From: Kofleriaceae bacterium
GTDB taxonomy: Bacteria > Myxococcota_A > Polyangia > Haliangiales > Haliangiaceae
Direction of reading: 5' to 3'
Assembly (NCBI GenBank): GCA_018058095.1
Contig: JAGPCO010000027.1
Span: 1 to 64,000 of the forward strand
Length of the DNA: 64,000 nt
A program made the translations under genes and the position numbers. Position 1 is the stretch's first letter, and each line of letters begins with the position of its first letter. Positions 1-7,800 of the stretch are shown here, piece after piece. The notes beneath the pieces were generated by a model, which searched no databases, was not told the DNA's origin, and saw only the letters and a program-made list of their open reading frames with translations.

Positions 1-250
1 TGCGCAGCCTGGGCAGGGTGTCGACGGTGCGCAGGCTGACGTGGTGGACGGTGGTCCTCGCGAAGCGAGGTCTCCGGCAGCGCTTGACCGAGTTGCGGTG
101 CTGCATGGGCGGACGGCCGCGGCGGCGCCGGCGCGGCTGCCGTGGCGGCGTGGTGATGCCGCGCACGAGGTCGGCGAAGCTGACCTGGGCCCCGGCCGGC
201 ACGGCGTGGCGGCGTCGGTCGCTGCGGGGGCGGGCGGCGGGCGAGACCAT
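1..250 (-). CDS. RAYT-like (REP-associated) transposase, N-terminal part only
   Basis: An open frame reads leftward from an ATG at 250 and leaves the window with no stop. The visible 83 residues have a very basic, Arg-rich N-terminus (about residues 10-60) and end with the segment TTVHHVSLRTVDTLPRLR. This resembles the HPVHVTLR...LPSLR start of the Y1/HUH domain in many proteobacterial REP-associated tyrosine transposases. The HUH and tyrosine motifs would lie outside the window, so activity cannot be judged. Upstream the DNA is locally AT-rich (TATATATAAT on the minus strand near 259-269), a plausible -10 region, and then comes a dense block of inverted repeats (381-767), as is typical next to RAYT genes. 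No clear Shine-Dalgarno is seen. The family call is by motif similarity only. Confidence 0.6.
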   Translation of the reverse strand, partial: MVSPAARPRSDRRRHAVPAGAQVSFADLVRGITTPPRQPRRRRRGRPPMQHRNSVKRCRRPRFARTTVHHVSLRTVDTLPRLR

Positions 251-380
251 TTAGGGCTTATATATAATCTCGACGTTCGGGACCAGGGATGTCGTCGAAG
301 CGTCGACGATTTTCGGGACGGCGCGGGCTCGGAGAGAGGGGTGTAGGGTGTGGACCGGCCCGGGCGTCGGCTGAAGCCTC

Positions 381-453
381 CTGCTGTGGACAGGCGCAGG
401 GCGTGGCGCGGGTGGGGACGGGCGTGGAGAGGGGCAGCGCCTGCCCACAGCAG
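381..453. repeat. Long inverted repeat, 17-bp arms
   Basis: The left arm CTGCTGTGGACAGGCGC (381-397) pairs with the right arm GCGCCTGCCCACAGCAG (437-453) with a single mismatch. The loop is 39 nt. There is no T-tract, so a terminator role is not evident. It is the largest palindrome in the cluster beside the RAYT-like gene. Confidence 0.75.
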
Positions 454-505
454 TCCGCCCGAGCCTGGACATGCGGACCCTGAGGGGTGTTTCCACCCTG
501 GACCG

Positions 506-539
506 TGACCCAGACACCCGCCTTCGCCGGGTGGGGTCA
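506..539. repeat. Bulged hairpin repeat
   Basis: TGACCC, a 3-nt bulge (AGA) and CACCCG pair with CGGGTG and GGGTCA around a 7-nt loop. It belongs to the same palindrome cluster as the repeats on either side. Confidence 0.6.
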
Positions 540-550
540 GGGTCAGGGAC

Positions 551-566
551 GGATTCGAATGAATCC
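551..566. repeat. Short perfect hairpin
   Basis: GGATTC-GAAT-GAATCC is a perfect 6-bp stem with a 4-nt loop. It is AT-richer than its surroundings and part of the palindrome cluster at 381-767. Confidence 0.55.
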
Positions 567-586
567 GGTTGGGGGAGCCGCGACAG

Positions 587-621
587 CCCCGGGGAGCGCG
601 AGGCCGAAGGCCGACCCGGGG
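587..621. repeat. Inverted repeat CCCCGGG/CCCGGGG
   Basis: Seven-base arms at 587-593 and 615-621 flank a smaller GGCC-GAA-GGCC motif. Such GC palindromes can occur by chance in this genome, so its meaning depends on the neighbouring repeats. Confidence 0.4.
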
Positions 622-649
622 CGATCCGAAGTCGTTACGGGGTCGGACT

Positions 650-682
650 CCTAGCAGGATGCTGAAGAAGCATCCTGCTAGG
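650..682. repeat. Perfect 14-bp hairpin (CTAGCAGG family)
   Basis: CCTAGCAGGATGCT and AGCATCCTGCTAGG form a perfect 14-bp stem around the 5-nt loop GAAGA. Its outer part (CTAGCAGG) is the same as the tip of the next repeat (CCTGCTAG at about 760-767) and of a degenerate copy at 11861. This suggests one dispersed repeat family, perhaps mobilised by a RAYT or left as the end of an insertion element. Confidence 0.8.
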
Positions 683-700
683 CATTTTCGATCTCGCAGC

Positions 701-760
701 CTGCTGAAAACACGGAGCCCGTCCCGTCGGCAGGAGCCGCCGGCACGGGTTTTTCAGCAG
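701..760. repeat. REP/MITE-like stem-loop at the operon end
   Basis: The outer arms CTGCTGAAAA (701-710) and TTTTCAGCAG (751-760) are perfect. An inner stem (CCCGT CGGC with GCCG and ACGGG, 2-nt bulge) folds the middle. It lies a few bases beyond the stop codon of the minus-strand signalling operon (stop at 765), so it could also end transcription there, although no clean U-tract follows. Confidence 0.65.
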
Positions 761-764
761 CCTG

Positions 765-1748
765 CTAGCCGGCCAGCGGCGGCCGCTCGATCAGGTGCAG
801 GGACGGCGGCATGGTGCGGGCCTCGCGCGCGGCCACGTCCATGTCGAAGTAGGCCAGCACGCTGGTCTGCTGCCCGGGCAGGAGATCGATGATGGTGACG
901 GCGCTGCCGGTGTAGATGCGCCACAGGCCGAGGCCGGCGCCGCCGCCGGAGGTGTCGACCACCTGGGCGCTGGCGTCGTCGCTGGCGCCGGCGGCGCCGC
1001 GGGCGATGCCGGCGGCGACGTGGTCGCGGGTCAGGCGTCCGAACGGATCGGTGACCTGGATGCCGATCATCAGGCCGTCGGTGCCGAACCGCACGATCGG
1101 CACGTCGGCGTCGTCGAGGGTGATGTCCACGGTGCGATCGTGGGCGTAGCGGGCGCGGCCGTACTCGTCGGCGGGCGCGTCGTACATCGCGTTCATGATC
1201 AGCTCGTGCGCGACCTCGCCGACCCGGGCCGCCAGCCTGGCCCCGGCGCCGGCGCGCTCGGCCAGGGTGCTGATCTCGGCCACCACCGCGTCGCGATCGG
1301 CCGAGGTGCGGGGCCGGAACTTGGCGGTGTGTGGTGGGTTGGCGAACACCTCGGCGACGTGGGTCGGGTCGCGACCGGGGTCGAGCACGTTGCGGGTGAC
1401 CAGGCCGATCTCCCACGGCCGGGGCATCGACTGGAACGACGGCCACCCGAGCAGGCTGACGATCTGAGCGTGGCGGGCGATGCGGGTGCACAGCGGCGGC
1501 ATCTCGCCGGCGTTCCAGAACGCCAGCTTCATGCCCGGGTACAGGCGCGTCGACCACTCGAGCGCGAGGTCGGCGTCGACCGCGTCACACAGCATGAGCT
1601 GCGCATCGGGGGCGAGCTGGGCCCGGACCTGCTCGGGATCGTCGCCCGCGGCGACCGGGACCAGGCCGGCGGTGGCCGAGACGATGCGGGCGCTACGTTG
1701 CAGCACCGCGCGGTTGCGCTCGAGCACGGCGATCCGAGGGGCGCTCAT
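765..1748 (-). CDS. Receiver-like / HATPase (anti-sigma-type kinase) protein
   Basis: The product is 327 aa. Residues about 1-120 resemble a response-regulator receiver (Asp in LMLCD), but the usual conserved Lys region is not evident, so it may be a pseudo-receiver. Residues about 165-310 form a histidine-kinase-like ATPase fold: an N-box HELIMNAMYDAP near residue 180 and a glycine box GGGAGLGLWRI near 266. No histidine phospho-acceptor domain is seen, so it looks more like a SpoIIAB/RsbW-type protein kinase or anti-sigma ATPase than a classical sensor kinase. Its ATG overlaps the stop of the upstream kinase gene by 4 bp (ATGA), so the two are translationally coupled. It is the last gene of the four-gene operon. 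Its target is unknown; no sigma factor gene lies next to it. Confidence 0.8.
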   Translation of the reverse strand: MSAPRIAVLERNRAVLQRSARIVSATAGLVPVAAGDDPEQVRAQLAPDAQLMLCDAVDADLALEWSTRLYPGMKLAFWNAGEMPPLCTRIARHAQIVSLLGWPSFQSMPRPWEIGLVTRNVLDPGRDPTHVAEVFANPPHTAKFRPRTSADRDAVVAEISTLAERAGAGARLAARVGEVAHELIMNAMYDAPADEYGRARYAHDRTVDITLDDADVPIVRFGTDGLMIGIQVTDPFGRLTRDHVAAGIARGAAGASDDASAQVVDTSGGGAGLGLWRIYTGSAVTIIDLLPGQQTSVLAYFDMDVAAREARTMPPSLHLIERPPLAG

Positions 1749-4700
1749 GGTTCGACCTCGACCTGCTGCGTGAGGCCACCACGTTCCACGTCGAGCGTCA
1801 ATGGTCGCCGCGAGGCCAGCTCGGTCAGCGCGGCGGCGCCGATCACCGCCTCCTGCGCCGCGGCCAGCACGCGATCGCCGACCAGCAGTGGGCAGCCGGC
1901 GCCCGCGCCCACCACGACCGCGCCCAGGCCGCGGCTCGGGTGGGCCGACACCAGGTCGCATCCGAACACGGCGTGCGCGGTGCCGTAGTAGGCCAGCGCT
2001 CGATCGTAGCTGGCGGCGGCCAGCGCCAGGGTGACCGTGACCTCGTAGCCGGCGTCGGTGCGGCGGCTGCGCACGTCGTGACGATCGGGCGCGGCGAAGG
2101 CGCCGACCTGGCGATCGAACACGTCGGCGATGGCCCGGTCGGACGTGGTGGCGCCGCCGCCGGCCTGAGCGAACCGCGCCGGCAGATCGACCTCGAGCTG
2201 CCCGACCAGGCGGGCCACCGCCTGGGCCCGCGCCGCGCCGAGCGCCGCCTCGCTGGTGGCGCCCTGGCCGACGCCGACCGCCATCCAGCGATCGCGCTCC
2301 GACCAGACCACGCGAGCGGCCGGGGCAGGGCCGGGTGCAGCCGGTCGGGGCGCGTCGCGGGTCACGATCGCGACCACCACCCCCAGCGCGCCGACCGCGC
2401 CGAGGCCGAGCACGACCGGCCACAGGCGCCGGCGCGGCGCCGCCGGCCGCGGCGTCAGGCCCGGGGCCGGGTCGCTCGGACCGGCCGCCGCGGGGTCGAC
2501 GATCACCGCGGCCAGCTCGGTCGGCGCCATCGCCAGGCGGTTCGCGTCGAGCGCCGCCGGGGCGCGTGCCGCTGGCGCCGCGGCCGGGCCGGTCGGCACG
2601 GGCGTCGGCGTCGGCGTCGGCGCCGGCGTCGCCGCCGCGGCGGTCGCCGGTGCAGGCACCGCAGGATCGAGGCCAGACAGATCGATCTCGATCAGGTCCG
2701 CGTCGCAGCGGCGGCACACCGGGACGTGGCTGCCGTCGCGCAGGCGATCGAGCTGGCGGCGTGACATCGTCACCGTGCGCCGGGCGTTACAGGCGGGGCA
2801 CTTGCCCTCGACCGCGACCGACACGACGGTGAGAGGAGGGCCGCTGGTCCCCCCGCCCGGGCTCCCGGTCGACGGCAGCAGGGTCGACATCGCGACCGGG
2901 CAGCCGGCGATGTCGACCGCGGGCACCTCGGGGCCGAGCCCGCGCAGGGCGGCGAGGATCCCGGCGTGGACGTCGGGGCCGAGCTGGCCCGCCGCCAGCA
3001 GGTCGAGCACGACGCGGCCCTCGAGACCATCGAGCACGCGGCTCCACCGGAACGAGGGCTCGATCGGGCGCAGCACGCGCAGGCGGGTGACGTTGCCCTC
3101 GATGATCTTGTCGATCGGGCCATCGGTGTGGGCGGCACCCTCGAGGCGATCGAGCATGACCCGCACCAGGGGCGGGATCGGCTGGCCCAGGTGCGGGATG
3201 ATGCCGGCGAAGTAGTTGACGTGGTCGTCGAACTGCGAGGCGCCGCCGCAGCGCGGGCACGGTACGTCGGTGATGCGACCGCGCAGGATCTGGGCGGCAT
3301 CCCGCTCGCTGTCGAGCACGTGCGGAAAGTCGTGCCCGCAGCTGCGGCACAGGAACGGGACCTGGAACGACACCACGCGAGCCGGGCCCGCGAAGCCGCG
3401 GATCATCGCCAGCTGGGTCACCACCGCCTCCGAACAGCGGGCCAGGTAGACCCGGGCGACGTCGCCGCGCTCGACGATGGCGCTGTTCATCTCCATCCAC
3501 TCGCGCACCCCGTACGAGCTGATGCGCTCGATCGCCGACAGGTCCATCACGACCATCCCGCGCAGGCTGTGGCCGAGCGCGCCGCCGCGGAAGGTCTCGT
3601 TGAGGCGCGGCTCCGGGGTGATGACCGTGATGCCGTCGCGGTTGGCGGTGCCTTCCTCGAGCGGGGCGTTGCCGTGCGCGTAGATGACCGGCTGCGACAT
3701 GTCGCGGGTGGTGCCGGCCAGCTCGGCGATGGGCGAGGTGAGCGTCGTCTCGCCCAGCTCACGCGGCTGGATCGTCGTCGGGTCGAGCGAGTCGTCGACG
3801 GCGGCGCGCGCGCGCGCCAGCGACGCCACCTCGTGCGCCAGGTCGCCGTGGCCGGCGACCGCGGTGTTCCAGCGCGCGCCCTGGTCACCGAACAGCTCGA
3901 CCATGTAGCCCGCCAGCGCACGGGCGTCGGCGGCCAGGCCCTGGTCGCGCGCCAGCTGCTCGATCGCCAGCTGCATGTCGCGCATCGACCGGTAGCGGCT
4001 CTCGGGGCGCGCGGCCAGCGCGGTCATGACCACGTCGTCGAGCGCGGCCGGCACCTCGACGCTGACCGCCGTCGGGGGCACCACCTCGTGGCCGACGATG
4101 GCCATCATCAGGCTGAACTCGCCCTGGGGTTCGGCGTCCTCGCCCCGCACCACGTACGGCCGCCGGCCGACGGCGAGCTCGTACAGGATGACGCCGGCGG
4201 CGTACACGTCGGTCCGCCGGTCGAGCGCGCTGCCGCGGATCTGCTCGGGCGCCATGTACGGCACCTTGCCCTTGAGCGCGCCAGCCCGGGTCTGGTGCAC
4301 CCGGACCCGGCTCTTGGCGATGCCGAAGTCGACGATCTTGACCGCGCCGTCGAAGGTCACCAGGACGTTCTGGGGCGACACGTCGCGGTGCACCACCTCC
4401 ATCGGCTGGCCCTCGGTGGTGGTGGCCTCGTGGGCGTGGTGCAGCCCGGCGCAGATGCCGCGGACGATGAGCAGGGCCAGCGGCAGCGGCAGCGGGGCGC
4501 CGTGCTGGTGCGCGGTCCGCATCAGCGTGCGCAGGTCGACCCCGTGCAGGTACTCCATGGCCAGGAACGGCACCCCGGCCTCGAACCCGGCCTGGAACAT
4601 CCGCACCACGTTGGGATGGTCGAGCGCCGCCGTGATCCGACCCTCGTCGACGAACATCTCGACGTAGTCGGGGTCGACCAGGTGCTCGGGCAAGAGGCGC

Positions 4701-4834
4701 TTGACCACCGCGACCGGCGCCGCGTCCGCCGCCACACCGCGCGCGACGTGGATCTCCGCCATCCCGCCCGAGGCGATGCGGGCGACGAGCTGGTAGTTGC
4801 CGATGCGACCGGCCCCGCTGGTGACGCTGCTCAT
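1745..4834 (-). CDS. Ser/Thr protein kinase with STAS-like and zinc-ribbon domains, one TM segment
   Basis: The product is 1029 aa from the ATG at 4834. This start is 25 bp after the previous gene and opens directly into the kinase domain. The kinase (about 10-290) has a glycine loop (ASGGMAEI), VVKRL lysine, HRDVSPQN near 145, DFG near 168 and APEQ, so it looks active. Next comes a STAS-like domain (about 400-490; DLSAIERISSYGVREW), a CxxC zinc ribbon (CRSCG...CPRCGG), a second weaker STAS-like domain (about 578-650), a second zinc ribbon (CPAC...CRRC), a Pro/Ala/Thr-rich linker, one transmembrane helix (about 803-825) and a C-terminal domain recalling LPP20-type lipoproteins. The STAS-zinc-ribbon-TM block is shared with the neighbouring double-FIST protein. 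I infer that it phosphorylates a STAS domain in a partner-switching pathway at the membrane. Confidence 0.88.
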   Translation of the reverse strand: MSSVTSGAGRIGNYQLVARIASGGMAEIHVARGVAADAAPVAVVKRLLPEHLVDPDYVEMFVDEGRITAALDHPNVVRMFQAGFEAGVPFLAMEYLHGVDLRTLMRTAHQHGAPLPLPLALLIVRGICAGLHHAHEATTTEGQPMEVVHRDVSPQNVLVTFDGAVKIVDFGIAKSRVRVHQTRAGALKGKVPYMAPEQIRGSALDRRTDVYAAGVILYELAVGRRPYVVRGEDAEPQGEFSLMMAIVGHEVVPPTAVSVEVPAALDDVVMTALAARPESRYRSMRDMQLAIEQLARDQGLAADARALAGYMVELFGDQGARWNTAVAGHGDLAHEVASLARARAAVDDSLDPTTIQPRELGETTLTSPIAELAGTTRDMSQPVIYAHGNAPLEEGTANRDGITVITPEPRLNETFRGGALGHSLRGMVVMDLSAIERISSYGVREWMEMNSAIVERGDVARVYLARCSEAVVTQLAMIRGFAGPARVVSFQVPFLCRSCGHDFPHVLDSERDAAQILRGRITDVPCPRCGGASQFDDHVNYFAGIIPHLGQPIPPLVRVMLDRLEGAAHTDGPIDKIIEGNVTRLRVLRPIEPSFRWSRVLDGLEGRVVLDLLAAGQLGPDVHAGILAALRGLGPEVPAVDIAGCPVAMSTLLPSTGSPGGGTSGPPLTVVSVAVEGKCPACNARRTVTMSRRQLDRLRDGSHVPVCRRCDADLIEIDLSGLDPAVPAPATAAAATPAPTPTPTPVPTGPAAAPAARAPAALDANRLAMAPTELAAVIVDPAAAGPSDPAPGLTPRPAAPRRRLWPVVLGLGAVGALGVVVAIVTRDAPRPAAPGPAPAARVVWSERDRWMAVGVGQGATSEAALGAARAQAVARLVGQLEVDLPARFAQAGGGATTSDRAIADVFDRQVGAFAAPDRHDVRSRRTDAGYEVTVTLALAAASYDRALAYYGTAHAVFGCDLVSAHPSRGLGAVVVGAGAGCPLLVGDRVLAAAQEAVIGAAALTELASRRPLTLDVERGGLTQQVEVEP

Positions 4835-4859
4835 GGACGTGGCGGCTCGGGCAGGCGGC

Positions 4860-7800
4860 TCAGCGCGGGTCGGGGCGGAGGAAGCCGACGTTGCGAGAGG
4901 CGCCCGCGCTCTCGAGTTCGACGATGACACGCTGGTCGTACGGGGTGTCGACCCAGGCCTGCAGCGCCGCGGACTCGAACGCCTTGGCCCCGGGGTGGGG
5001 CTTGCCGGCGACCTTGAGCACGACGTCGCCCGGGCGCACGGCGGCTTGCGCGGCGGCCGTGCGGGGCTCGACCGCGAGCACGATCAGATCACCCTTGGTC
5101 GGGATGGTGGCGTCGAGCCGTGGGAACAACAGGCCGAACGTCATGCCGCGGAACCGCCCGGTGGCGCGGTACGACTTGACCACGTCGTCGTAGGCGGCGC
5201 GCGTCAGCTTGAAGCGCGCGTACACCTCGATGCCATCCGCGCTCTTGCGGGTGGAGGTGTCGACCCGCTCGATCCCGGCGATGGCCGGCTGCTGGCGCGC
5301 GAACCGGGCTGCGGCGCCCGGGCCGGCGGGCGGCATGCTGGCGGCGCGGGCGTCGAGGAACTTGCCGATGGTGGAGCCGACCAGGTCCTGCTGGACCCGG
5401 TCGAGCAGGCGCAACGAGGCGTCGAGGCGAGCGCCCTCGATCGCCGCCTCGGCCGACGGCGCGACCACGCTGCGGCCGACCGCGTAGACCGCGTCGGCCT
5501 CGACCACCAGCGCGCGATCGACCCAGCCCGGCGGTAGCTCACCGCCGCCGGTCCAGGTCGGCTCGGCCTCGGCCTCCGGCGCCGCGCTGCCCGAACCCGC
5601 GGCCGGGGCCAGCACCGCCGCCGGCGTGGCCCCATCGCGGCGGCCGCTGGCCAGCACCATGATCAGGGCGCCGATCGCGCCGGCCAGACCGACCGCCAGC
5701 ACGAACGTGGCCAGGCCTGGGCCTCGCCGCGCCGGCGCGACCGCGGTGGCCACCGTGGCCGGCACCGTCGGCGCCAGCATCGACGGCAGCGGCACCGGGG
5801 CGCTCGCCTCGTCGACCGGCCCGAGCATCGGCGGCGGCAGCGTCGGGCTGCCGACCCGGCGGGCCAGGATCTCGATGCCGGGTGGGATGGCGATCTCGAG
5901 CTCGCCGTTGCAGCGCTTGCACCGCACGACGTGGGCTCGCCCGGCGGCGCGATCGGCGGCCAGGTCGGGCACCCGGACGGTCGCGACCCGGTGCACGCCG
6001 CAGGTGCCGCACCGGCCCTCCAGGGTGACCGAGGTGATGCGGATCTTGGGCGAGGCCAGGCGCAGCTGGCTGGCCAGCGCGAACGTGGCGCCCTCGACCG
6101 ACGCCTCGCTCACCTCGCCGGGGAGCGCCCGCAGCGCGTCCTCGAGCGCGCTCACCCCGGCGGCGTCGACGCCGGTCGAGTTCGCGAAGTCGAGGATGAG
6201 CCGTCCCTCGATCCCGTCGAGGATCCGGCGCCAGCGCAGCTGCGGGGTCAGCCGGGTCTGGATCCGGACCCGGGTGCTGTCACCCTCGACCACCTTGTCG
6301 ATCTCATCCCGGCGGGTCGGCGCCGCGGCGTTGGCCAGGCTGTCGTGCAGCGCGCGCAGGTCGGCCGGGACCGGCTGGCGCAGGTGGGCGGTGGCGAAGC
6401 CGAGGTAGGTCCGGGCATCGTCATCGAAGCGAGCCGGCTCGCTGCAGCTCGGGCACTTGACGGTGTCACGCGCGCCGCCCTCGATGACCTCGGCCTCGAA
6501 CTCGCAGTCGAACAGGCGCTCGAAGTTGTGACCGCAGGCGTCACACAGGTAGGGCGCGAAGAACGAGATGATGCGGGCGCCGCCGTCGAACTTGCGGATC
6601 ATGCCCAGCTGGTTGACGACCGACTCCGAGCAGCGCCCGAGGTAACACTCGGTCACGTCCCGATTGGCCGCCGCGAACATCGACAGCCACTCGCGCACGC
6701 CGAACGAGGTCACCCGATCGACCGCGCCGAGGTCGAACAGGACGCGCCCGCGCAGGGTGCGCCCGAGCGCATCGCCCTTGAACGCCTCGGTCAAGCGTCC
6801 GGCGATGCGCACCACGGTGACGTCGCCGTGGCTGATCTTCTCGATCGTCGCCTCGGCCGGACCGGGCGGCTGCTGGGCCCGGAGCAGGGGCCCGGTCAGC
6901 TCGCGCGCCGGCGGCGGCTGGGCGGCGGCCTTGATCGGGTTGGTCATGTCGACCGTCGACAACCGCGTGAACGGCGCCGACGCATCGACCGCGGGCAGCC
7001 GGCCGGTGCCGCGGCCCGGATCCGTGCCGGTGGCGACGACCCGACCCGACGGCGCCGCCGCCCGTGGTCCGGTGCCGGCGGCGATGCCGCCGCTGCTGCT
7101 GGCCGCTCGCGGCAGCGGCGTCGGCGACTCGGAGATCAGGGTCACCGTCATGGTCTGGTTGTGCAGGTCGCTGTGCCCGATCGCGAACGGGCTGATCTGG
7201 CTGTAGGCGTAGAAGCCGGTGAGGTGCACCGTCTTGGCCGAGATCCCGGCCCGCACCGCCTCGAGCTCCTCGCTGGTGCGATCGCCGAGCACCAGCCGGC
7301 GGCCGATACACGACACCGCCAGCGCCAGGCAGGCCTGACCGACCGGCTTGCCGGTCGACATGGCGGCGGCGGCGGCCAGCCCGCCGCTGTCGATCAGCCG
7401 ATCGTAGTCGGCCTTCATCAGCTGGGCCCGCCAGCCGCTCGGGATCTCGCCGGCGAAGGTCAGGCTCTGGGCCCGGGCGTCGACCGCGAGCACGGTGCGG
7501 ATGACGACCTTGTCGTCGCTGGCGCTGGCGCGCAGCGCGAGCGGGAACAGCAGGCCGACCGACGGCAGATCGCGCGCCCGGTCGCCCAGGTACTCGGCGT
7601 ACAGCGCGAGCGCGGGCTTGCCGTCGAGCTCGTACAGGACGTTGCCCTCGGCGCGGGTGACCGTGCGCTCGGGCCCGAACTTGTCCCAGCCGCCCTTGCT
7701 GCCGTGGCCGAGCACGACGTGGTCGCCGTAGAAGCCGACCGCCGCCACCAGGTTGGGCTTGAGCTTGGAGCCGACCGCGACCCAGGTCCGACGGAAGTTG

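Larger units (their letters stand above)
251..764. other. Intergenic region rich in inverted repeats
   Basis: I see no convincing gene in this stretch of about 500 bp between the RAYT-like gene and the end of the signalling operon. Short open frames on both strands lack ribosome-binding sites and recognisable motifs. The region contains at least six separate inverted repeats, listed individually, so it reads as a palindromic repeat cluster rather than a gene desert. Confidence 0.7.
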
